NCBI RefSeq assembly: GCF_002154605.1
Contig: NZ_MUNE01000396.1
Location: 1-32,084, forward strand
Length of the DNA stretch: 32,084 bases
Origin: Streptomyces milbemycinicus
Lineage (GTDB): Bacteria > Actinomycetota > Actinomycetes > Streptomycetales > Streptomycetaceae
Direction of reading: 5' to 3'
Shown here: piece after piece, positions 24,621 through 30,737 of the stretch
Position numbering within the stretch: the stretch's first letter is position 1
Layout of the letters: every line of letters begins with the position of its first letter
Made by a program: the position numbers and the translations under genes
Notes under the pieces: model-generated
What the model saw: only the letters and a program-made list of their open reading frames with translations
The model's database searches: none
Told to the model about the DNA's origin: nothing

Positions 24621-26791
24621 CGGCCCGGCCCCTCTTCCCCGCGCTCTCCGCCGCGCTGCCGACCGTGTTCCCGGCCTCCTTCGCGGCGGTGTTCTTCCGG
24701 TGCGAGCGATACGGCCGCCTCATGGACGGCGTTGTCCTCGGCCGGCTCGGCATCCCCCGGCCCGGCGAGCGGCAGGATCGCGTGCACCACCGTGCCCGTC
24801 GCGGATCCCGTCACCGAGCAGGAGCCGCCGATCTCCTCGGCGCGCTCCGCCACGGAGGCCAGCCCGACGCCGGGCACGGCGCCCCGCCGCAGCCCGCTCC
24901 CGTCGTCGGTGACCTTGACCTCGAGCGTGTCCGGGCCCGCGGTGAGCTCGATCCGGACCTGCCGGGCCCGTGCGTGCCGCACCGCGTTGGTCAGCGACTC
25001 GGCGGAGATCCGGTACGCGGCCGTCTCCACACCGGGCGACAGCGGCGGCAGTGCGGTGGGGTGGGTGGCCACGGTCACCCGCGGCCCGGCGCCGCCCAGC
25101 CGCCGTCCCAGGTCCCGTACCGCCTTGGCCAAGCCGCGCTCGGCCAGGGCGGCGGGGGCAAGACCCGAGGTGATCCGCCGCACCTCGACCAGGGCCTCGG
25201 CGAGGGTTTCGGCGGCCTCGCGCAGCTGATGGCGGGCCGGATGCCCGGGCGGGCAGGTGGTCTGCGCGATGTCCAGGCGCAGCCGTACGGCGGCGAGCTG
25301 GGGGCCGAGGCCGTCGTGGATCTCGCGCCGCAGCCGGCGGCGCTCCTGCTCACGGGCGAGCACCAGCCGCTCCCGGGCGGCCTGGGCCTCCTCGGCCAGG
25401 CTCAGGGCGGCGAGCGCCGGGGCCGCCTGGTCGGCGAGCAGGGAGAGCAGTCCGCTGTCCCGTTCGGCGGGGGTGCCGGAGCCGTCCCGGGCGACTTCGA
25501 GGCGGCCGACCGTACGGCCGTGGTGGCGCAGCACGAATGCCTGGACCGGGCCGGTGAGCGGCGCCCCGGCCGCGGCCAGCCGCCGGGGTCCTGACCGGGT
25601 GTCGACGCTGACGGCGGCGCCCGAGACGCCAAGGTCCTCGACGGCGCTGCGGCAGATCTGCTGGGGCACCTCGCCGGGGTGGGGCGCCTGCTGGAGGCGT
25701 ACGGCCAGGGCGCTGGCCGCCTCGTGGGGGCGGGCCCGCGGCCCGTAGAAGGCACGCTCGACGCGCAGGGTCAGCCAGCGGGCGGTCGGCCGCAGCGCCC
25801 AGCCGAGCAGCAGGGAGCAGCCGACGGCGGTGCTGATCGCCCCGCCGCGCAGGGAGGGCAGCCCGGCCTGGACGGCGACGACGGCGCAGACGACGACGGC
25901 GGCGAGGGAGGTGAGGACGAAGGCGCGGGCGAGACGGTGGCTGGTGACGCGGTCCAGGCGCCATATGCCGGTGCGGGCGACGCCCAGGCAGATCGCGGCC
26001 GCCCAGACGGCGCTGCCGACGGTGCGCGCCACGATGGTGGGCATGCCCTCGGCCCATTCGGACAGCAGCAGGAAGACGCAGGCCGGGTAGGCGGCGGCGA
26101 GCAGAGCCCAGTTGCGCCGCTCGGCACTGCGGGCGACAGCGGCGCGGCAGCACAGCGAGCCCGTCACCACGGCGGCCACGGCGCGCAGCACCCACTCCTC
26201 CGCCTTCGCGTAGTGCTCGAGGTGACCGAAGGCCCACTGGCCGCATTCGGTGGCGAAGAAGGGGTTGGTCGCCGAGCCGACCATCGGCTCGCTGACCAGC
26301 CAGAGGGCGGCGTAGCCCAGCCAGTACGCGGAGGCGCCGACGCTCATCGCCCACCACTGCCACCGCCGCTGCGAACCGCGCGGGAACAGCCACAGCGGCA
26401 GCAGCAGGACGGTCAGCGGGCGGCAGGCGATCCCGGCGGCCGAGATCAGCAGCTGGACCACGGCGCCCGCCGAGCCCAGGTCGGCCAGTCCCAGCAGGTC
26501 GGCGGCTGCCGAGGGCAGCAGCCACAGCGCCCCGGCGACCAGCAGGACGCTGCCGTAGCGGCGGGCGGAGCGCTCGGCCAGCAGGAGCACCCCGACGCCG
26601 AGGACCGGAATGCCCACGGCGACGCGGGTCAGCACGGCGGTGCCGCGCGGCTGCGGATAGGACAGGGCCAGCCATTGGTCGTTCACCCGCAGCAGTCCGG
26701 CCAGCCACCCGGCGAAGACCACCACGAACAGGGCGGAGACTCCGCCGGCGGCCTGCACGGCGCGGTCCTTGGGCTGGACCGCGCGCCTCAT
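24617..26791 (-). CDS. Multi-spanning sensor histidine kinase (HisKA_3 family)
   Basis: A 724-residue membrane histidine kinase. Hydrophobic segments near 17-34, 52-72, 80-101, 107-136, 148-166, 200-220, 228-245, 252-271, 288-308 and 317-333 suggest 8 to 10 membrane helices. A GAF-like region follows (about 355-465), then the dimerisation helix with His492 in EQERRRLRREIHDGLGPQL (481-499). The ATPase domain has N-box ESLTNAVRHARA (598-609), DDGSG (629-633) and GVGLASVAERAEEIGG (641-656). The C-terminal 45 residues are Glu/Arg/Gly-rich. ATG at 26791 overlaps the stop of the small secreted-protein gene as ATGA. The signal is unknown, and the coupled secreted protein is a candidate ligand or partner. 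Confidence 0.93.
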   Translation of the reverse strand: MRRAVQPKDRAVQAAGGVSALFVVVFAGWLAGLLRVNDQWLALSYPQPRGTAVLTRVAVGIPVLGVGVLLLAERSARRYGSVLLVAGALWLLPSAAADLLGLADLGSAGAVVQLLISAAGIACRPLTVLLLPLWLFPRGSQRRWQWWAMSVGASAYWLGYAALWLVSEPMVGSATNPFFATECGQWAFGHLEHYAKAEEWVLRAVAAVVTGSLCCRAAVARSAERRNWALLAAAYPACVFLLLSEWAEGMPTIVARTVGSAVWAAAICLGVARTGIWRLDRVTSHRLARAFVLTSLAAVVVCAVVAVQAGLPSLRGGAISTAVGCSLLLGWALRPTARWLTLRVERAFYGPRARPHEAASALAVRLQQAPHPGEVPQQICRSAVEDLGVSGAAVSVDTRSGPRRLAAAGAPLTGPVQAFVLRHHGRTVGRLEVARDGSGTPAERDSGLLSLLADQAAPALAALSLAEEAQAARERLVLAREQERRRLRREIHDGLGPQLAAVRLRLDIAQTTCPPGHPARHQLREAAETLAEALVEVRRITSGLAPAALAERGLAKAVRDLGRRLGGAGPRVTVATHPTALPPLSPGVETAAYRISAESLTNAVRHARARQVRIELTAGPDTLEVKVTDDGSGLRRGAVPGVGLASVAERAEEIGGSCSVTGSATGTVVHAILPLAGPGDAEPAEDNAVHEAAVSLAPEEHRREGGREHGRQRGGERGEEGPGR

Positions 26792-27126
26792 CCCATCCCA
26801 GAGCCCCGGGTCGGGGCAGGGGCTGAAGCCGGAGGCGGAGCCGGGGCCTGGCCGGCGGTATGGCTCCTGCCCCGGCCCTTGACCCACAGCGTGATGTAGT
26901 TGTCGCTGTGGCCCGGCCGGCATTTGTACTCGCTCCACTTGTGGGCTTCCACCCCGTTCCGGCCCGCCTTGCGACAGGCGCTGGTGGTGTCGAAGTGCCC
27001 GGCCTGCCGCCATGCCGCTCCCGGGGCCGCGGCGGCGGACGCCGCCGGGGCGGCCCCCACGACGGCGCCGGTGAGCAGAGCGAGCGCGGTCAGGACGCGG
27101 GTCCGGCGGGTCCGGGATGGGGTCAT
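26788..27126 (-). CDS. Small secreted protein coupled to the histidine kinase
   Basis: A 112-residue protein with an evident signal peptide: basic MTPSRTRRTR, hydrophobic 11-26, and a probable cleavage site after ASA near residues 29-31. The mature part is about 80 residues with two cysteines (Cys51, Cys69) that could form one disulfide, in a DTTSACRKAGRNGVEAHKW and YKCRPGHSDNYITLWVKG context. It resembles a widespread type of small secreted Streptomyces protein of unknown function. A Pro/Ala-rich tail follows (90-108). ATG at 27126 has a perfect AAGGAGG 7 bases upstream. The stop overlaps the kinase ATG, so the two are made together. Confidence 0.8.
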   Translation of the reverse strand: MTPSRTRRTRVLTALALLTGAVVGAAPAASAAAAPGAAWRQAGHFDTTSACRKAGRNGVEAHKWSEYKCRPGHSDNYITLWVKGRGRSHTAGQAPAPPPASAPAPTRGSGMG

Positions 27127-27252
27127 CTGGCAACCTCCTTGGTTCTCCGGTCCGAGCACTACCCGCGGTGGGGCGGGTGAAGTGTGCGCGGGCCCGGGCC
27201 CACCCGAACCGGTGACGGACCCGCACCCGCGTTCCGGCCCGCTGTGTCAGCC

Positions 27253-27350
27253 GGGCTCACGTGTTCCGTCGGGCTCACGTGTTCCGTCGGGCTCACGTGT
27301 TCCGTCGGGCTCACATGTTCCATTGGGCTCACGTGTGCCATTGGGCTCAC
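27253..27350. repeat. 18-bp tandem repeat array (five units plus a partial sixth)
   Basis: Units of GGGCTCACGTGTTCCGTC start at 27253, 27271, 27289 (these three identical), 27307 and 27325 (three substitutions each), followed by a partial copy at 27343-27350. Each unit has CACGTG or a variant. The array lies just past the stop of the 132-aa gene. The period is a multiple of three, which produces spurious repetitive frames on both strands. Confidence 0.92.
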
Positions 27351-27353
27351 CCG

Positions 27354-27752
27354 TCACCACACCAGCAGCAGGATGGCGACGGCGATGGCCTCGGCCTCGA
27401 TATAGGGGACGCCGAACCGCATCAGGGTGAGCATGATCGGCTTGGCCGACCAGATCTCGAGGGTTTCCAGGAAGTAGCCGAGCCGGTGGGCGTAGCGGCG
27501 GACCATGGCGGTCTCGCGCGGCCCGAGCCGGATGAGCAGTTTGGCCAGCAGGTCGCCGCCGTGGTGCAGGGCGACGGTCAGCAGCCGCTGCCGGATGAGC
27601 TGCGCGTCGGCCGGGGCGGCGCCGGCCGTGCCGAAGAGCGCTGTCTTGGCCGCTTCGAGCTGCGTGGTGTCGCCGGCGGCGTGCCGCACCCGGATGACCA
27701 GGTCGTCGATGTCGGGTCCGGTGATGGCCGGTTCCCCCGTCGTGATCGTCAC
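27354..27752 (-). CDS. Hypothetical protein, 132 residues
   Basis: Not recognised. It starts at GTG 27752 (MTITTGEPAITGPDIDDLVI), with AAGGAGG about 6 bases upstream, a strong site that supports the gene. The protein looks helical: IRVRHAAGDTTQLEAAKTAL, then RQRLLTVALHHGGDLLAKLL and ETAMVRRYAHRLGYFLETLE, and it ends with a hydrophobic helix (EAEAIAVAILLLVW) that might contact a membrane. The same frame remains open far upstream but is antisense to the next gene there. It stands alone between the secreted-protein/kinase unit and a divergent oxidoreductase. Its stop is followed immediately by the tandem repeat array. Confidence 0.72.
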   Translation of the reverse strand: MTITTGEPAITGPDIDDLVIRVRHAAGDTTQLEAAKTALFGTAGAAPADAQLIRQRLLTVALHHGGDLLAKLLIRLGPRETAMVRRYAHRLGYFLETLEIWSAKPIMLTLMRFGVPYIEAEAIAVAILLLVW

Positions 27753-28064
27753 GCGCCCCTCCTTTTTGTGTCCGCACGGCGGCTTTACGTCCGCACGGCG
27801 GCGGGAAGTCGAGGCCCGGGGCACCGGGCCTGCCCCTACCGTCAGCCGCCCTGTGTCCCAGGCGCATGAGTCATCCGCCCCGCCCCTGCCCGGAGCGTCG
27901 ATACGCGGCTCCGCCGCGCGGGGGCGCTCGCCGCAGACCTCGGGCCTCCGCTCTCTGTTTATTTGACGGTCCGTCAGATAGCGTGCCCTCTCGCCCGCCC
28001 ACCGCTCAGGGGGCCGGAACCGCCACCCCGGCGGGGCAGAAGGGGACAGAAGGGGACCTCCGCC
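27753..28064. other. Divergent 312-base intergenic region upstream of the LLM oxidoreductase
   Basis: It contains a 13-bp direct repeat GTCCGCACGGCGG (27770-27782 and 27789-27801), period 19, just upstream of the ribosome-binding site of the 132-aa gene. It also holds a palindrome at 27961-27979 towards the oxidoreductase. Both look like regulator sites for the two divergent genes. The rest shows nothing I can name. Confidence 0.6.
27961..27979. promoter_or_regulatory. Palindromic operator-like site, TGACGG-T-CCGTCA
   Basis: TGACGG (27964-27969) and CCGTCA (27971-27976) are perfect inverted halves around a single T, and the flanking AT...AT pairs extend it to 19 bp with one mismatched pair. 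It lies about 90 bases before the oxidoreductase start in a locally AT-rich spot. The geometry suits a TetR-type dimer; the regulator is unknown. Confidence 0.6.
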
Positions 28065-29054
28065 ATGCCCGTCACGGTCGTACGGCTCAACCTGGTCGAT
28101 CCCGAAGCCACACCCGAGTCCCTGTCCCGGCGCTACCGGGCGGCCGTCGAAATGGCCGCCTTCGCCGACGAGCAGGGCATCGACACCGTTCAGACCGAGG
28201 AGCACCACGGCGCCGCGAACGGCTGGCTGCCCTCCCCGCTGACCTTCGCGGGCGCGGTGCTGGGCGCCACCCGGCGGATCGCGGTCACCGTCTCCGCGCT
28301 GATCGTCCCGCTCTACGACCCGCTGCGGCTGGCCGAGGACATCGCCGTACTCGACCTGGTGAGCGGCGGGCGCCTGGTCGCGGTGGCGGGCATCGGCTAC
28401 CGGCCCGAGGAGTACGCGGGGCTCGGCAGGGAGTGGAAGCGGCGCGGCGCGCTCCAGGACGAGGCGCTGGAGACCCTGCTCGCGGCCTGGACCGGCGAGC
28501 CCTTCGAGTACCGGGGCCGTACGGTGCGGGTCACCCCGCGCCCGTACACCCGGCCGCATCCGACGCTGCTGGTCGGCGGCAGCTCCAAGGCCGCCGCGCG
28601 CCGCGCCGCCCGGCTGGGGCTGCCGTTCTTCCCCAGCGCCCATCTGCCGGAGCTGGAGGCGTACTACCACGCCCGGCGGGCGGAGTACGGGACGGAGGGC
28701 TGGTGTGTGATGCCCGCCGCGCGGACGTCGCTGCTGCATGTGGCCGAGGATCCGGAGCGGGCCTGGGCGGAGTTCGGCCCGCATCTGCTCCACGAGGCCC
28801 GGATGTACGACTCCTGGCAGTCGGACGGGGGGGTGCACTCGGCCGTCCGCTCCCACGCCGAGGACGTGGCCGCGCTGCGCGGCGAAGGCGTGTACCGCAT
28901 CGTCACACCCGAGGAGTGCGTGGCGCTGGCCAAGGAGGACGGCGAGGCGGCGAGTCTGGTGCTGCATCCGCTGTGCGGCGGGATGCCCGTGGAAGAGGGC
29001 TGGCGCTCGCTGCGGCTGTTCGCGGAACGAGTTCTGCCCCGCCTCAAGGAGTGA
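28065..29054 (+). CDS. LLM-class flavin-dependent oxidoreductase
   Basis: A 329-residue luciferase-like monooxygenase family (TIM barrel) protein using FMN or F420. It has the early TEEHHG motif (44-49), VSALIVPLYDPLRLAEDIAVLDLVSGGRL (typical of the family) and GIGYRPEEYAGLG. The segment HPTLLVGGSSKAAARRAARLGL is the usual phosphate-binding part. The substrate is unknown. ATG at 28065 has AGGGGA about 9 bases upstream; the frame is open to 27963 but starts sensibly here. It is a single gene behind a palindromic operator-like site. Its stop codon lies inside the terminator hairpin shared with glcP. Confidence 0.92.
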   Translation: MPVTVVRLNLVDPEATPESLSRRYRAAVEMAAFADEQGIDTVQTEEHHGAANGWLPSPLTFAGAVLGATRRIAVTVSALIVPLYDPLRLAEDIAVLDLVSGGRLVAVAGIGYRPEEYAGLGREWKRRGALQDEALETLLAAWTGEPFEYRGRTVRVTPRPYTRPHPTLLVGGSSKAAARRAARLGLPFFPSAHLPELEAYYHARRAEYGTEGWCVMPAARTSLLHVAEDPERAWAEFGPHLLHEARMYDSWQSDGGVHSAVRSHAEDVAALRGEGVYRIVTPEECVALAKEDGEAASLVLHPLCGGMPVEEGWRSLRLFAERVLPRLKE

Positions 29055-29067
29055 GGCGGGGCAGAAC
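29031..29067. terminator. Bidirectional terminator overlapping the LLM stop codon
   Basis: Arms 29031-29046 and 29052-29067 form a 16-bp perfect stem around AGGAG. The left arm encodes the last residues of the oxidoreductase and the right arm begins with its TGA. It sits between two convergent genes and can also end glcP transcription. Confidence 0.88.
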
Positions 29068-29100
29068 CCTTGAAAGATGAGGAGGGGGCCGGCGGGGGGG

Positions 29101-30519
29101 TTAGCCCATCTCCTCCAACGCCTTGCCCTTGGTCTCCGGCACCCACTTGAGGATGAAGGGGATCGAGAGCGCGGCGAAGACGGTGTACATGATGTAAGTC
29201 GCCGACAGGTTCCAGTCCGACAGGCTCGGGAAGCTGGCGGTGATGGCCCAGTTGGCGATCCACTGCGCGGAGGCGGCGACGCCCAGCGCGGCGGCGCGGA
29301 TCTTGTTCGGGAACATCTCGCCGAGCAGCACCCAGACCACCACGCCCCAGGAGAGGGCGAAGAAGAGGACGAAGCCGTGGGCCGCGATCAGGGCCAGGAC
29401 GCCCTGGGCGTGCGGAAGCTTGCCGTCGACCAGGTGCGCCGAGAAGGCCCAGGCCACCAGGCCGAGCGAGACCGCCATACCGGCCGAGCCGATCAGCGCG
29501 AGCGGCCTGCGGCCGATCTTGTCGACGAAGAACATCGCGATGACGGTGCCGATGATGTTGATGATCGACGTGGTGAACGAGTAGAAGAACGAGCTGCTCG
29601 GGTCGACGCCGACGGACTGCCACAGCGTCGAGGAGTAGTAGAACGCCACGTTGATGCCGACGAGCTGCTGGAAGACCGAAAGACCGATGCCGATCCAGAT
29701 CACGGGCAGCAGCCCGAACCGGCCGCCGAGCAGGTCCTTGAAGGTGGACTTGTGCTCGCTGCGCATGGCCTGCTCGATCTGGGCGACGCGCGCGTCGAGG
29801 TGGCTGCCGTCACCCTCGACCTGGGCCAGGACCTCCTTGGCGCGGTCGGCCTTGCCGACGGAGATCAGGAAGCGAGGCGACTCGGGGATGGCGAAGGACA
29901 GCAGTCCGTACACCACGGCCGGGACGACCATCACGCCGAGCATCCACTGCCAGGCCTCGATGCCGCCGATCTTGCCGCGCTGGTCGCCGTCGGCGAGGTG
30001 GAGGATGCCCCAGTTGACGAGCTGGGACAGGGCGATGCCGACGACGATCGCGGCCTGCTGGAAGGAGGCCAGGCGGCCCCGGTACGCAGGCGGGGCGACC
30101 TCGGCTATGTAGGCCGGGCCGATCACGGAGGCCATGCCGATGCCGATACCGCCGAGCACCCGCCATACGGCCAGGTCCCACAGGGCGAAGGGCAGGGCCG
30201 AGCCGACGGCGCTGACGGTGAACAGCACGGCGGCGATCTGCATGACGCGGATCCGGCCGATGCGGTCGGCGACCCGGCCGGCGATGGCGGCGCCGATGGC
30301 CGAGCCGATCAGGGCGATGGCCACGACCTGGGCGAGTGCGGCGGAGCCGATGTCGTAGCGGCCGCGGATGGCCTCGACCGCTCCGTTGATCACCGAGCTG
30401 TCGTAGCCGAAGAGAAAGCCGCCCATCGCGGCGGCGGCGGTGATGAAGATGACACGGCCAAGGGGGGCCGGCCGGGCCTGTCGGCCCGCGGACCCCGGTG
30501 CCTGCACGGTGGTGCTCAA
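29101..30519 (-). CDS. glcP: Glucose permease GlcP (MFS sugar transporter)
   Basis: A 12-helix major facilitator sugar porter of 472 residues, the size and position of GlcP, the main glucose transporter of S. coelicolor, located next to smc. Sugar-porter motifs are FLFGYDSSVINGAVE (35-49), GRVADRIGR (81-89), PESPR (212-216), QQLVGIN (284-290), DKIGRR (333-338) and PETKG (461-465). TTG at 30519 is chosen: CAGGAG lies 6 bases upstream and the length then agrees with GlcP. The open frame to 30603 lies in the leader. The glucose specificity is inferred from order and overall similarity. It is probably sugar-regulated through the upstream palindromes. Confidence 0.92.
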   Translation of the reverse strand: MSTTVQAPGSAGRQARPAPLGRVIFITAAAAMGGFLFGYDSSVINGAVEAIRGRYDIGSAALAQVVAIALIGSAIGAAIAGRVADRIGRIRVMQIAAVLFTVSAVGSALPFALWDLAVWRVLGGIGIGMASVIGPAYIAEVAPPAYRGRLASFQQAAIVVGIALSQLVNWGILHLADGDQRGKIGGIEAWQWMLGVMVVPAVVYGLLSFAIPESPRFLISVGKADRAKEVLAQVEGDGSHLDARVAQIEQAMRSEHKSTFKDLLGGRFGLLPVIWIGIGLSVFQQLVGINVAFYYSSTLWQSVGVDPSSSFFYSFTTSIINIIGTVIAMFFVDKIGRRPLALIGSAGMAVSLGLVAWAFSAHLVDGKLPHAQGVLALIAAHGFVLFFALSWGVVVWVLLGEMFPNKIRAAALGVAASAQWIANWAITASFPSLSDWNLSATYIMYTVFAALSIPFILKWVPETKGKALEEMG

Positions 30520-30525
30520 CGTGAA

Positions 30526-30531
30526 CTCCTG
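30526..30531 (-). promoter_or_regulatory. Ribosome-binding site fixing a TTG start for glcP
   Basis: CAGGAG on the minus strand lies 6 bases before TTG at 30519-30517. A 7-bp hairpin (30538-30555, TCCGGCA/TGCCGGA around GCGC) stands just upstream and leaves this site exposed. Confidence 0.7.
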
Positions 30532-30627
30532 TGGCCATCCGGCAGCGCTGCCGGACGTGGGGGGCCTTCCAGAGGAGGCTCGGCCGAGTGGGTCGGCCAC
30601 CACTTGAAGGTAAAAGCGACGTTGCAG

Positions 30628-30655
30628 AGACTATGCCTTCAAGTTTCGAAGTCAA
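30628..30655 (-). promoter_or_regulatory. Predicted glcP promoter
   Basis: On the minus strand, TTGACT (30655-30650) and TAGTCT (30633-30628) stand 16 bases apart, a good vegetative -35/-10 pair for this genome. The 15-bp palindrome at 30637-30651 fills the spacer, so its binding protein would block polymerase. Confidence 0.6.
30637..30651. promoter_or_regulatory. Operator-like palindrome within the glcP promoter
   Basis: CTTCAA-GTT-TCGAAG, one mismatch from a perfect 15-bp palindrome. A half-site TTGAAG also occurs at 30604-30609. Confidence 0.6.
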
Positions 30656-30719
30656 TGGGATGTGACGCAGCAGTCATCACAGGTGGATTGGGGGCTCGCG
30701 GACGCGCTTGATCGAATGA

Positions 30720-30734
30720 CTTCAAGTATTGAAG
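30720..30734. promoter_or_regulatory. Upstream perfect palindrome CTTCAA-GTA-TTGAAG
   Basis: A 15-bp perfect palindrome centred 83 bases (about 8 helical turns) from the promoter site, ending 4 bases from the smc stop codon. The second copy with the same half-sites suggests one regulator, possibly with looping. Confidence 0.65.
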
Positions 30735-30737
30735 CGC

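Noticed and set aside
27253..27350. CRISPR-like array
   Set aside because: Units are 18 bases, contiguous and without spacers; no cas genes are nearby.
27247..27867. 206-codon minus frame with an EPDGTR repeat tail
   Set aside because: Out of frame with the better-supported 132-aa gene; the repetitive tail comes from the 18-bp DNA repeat.
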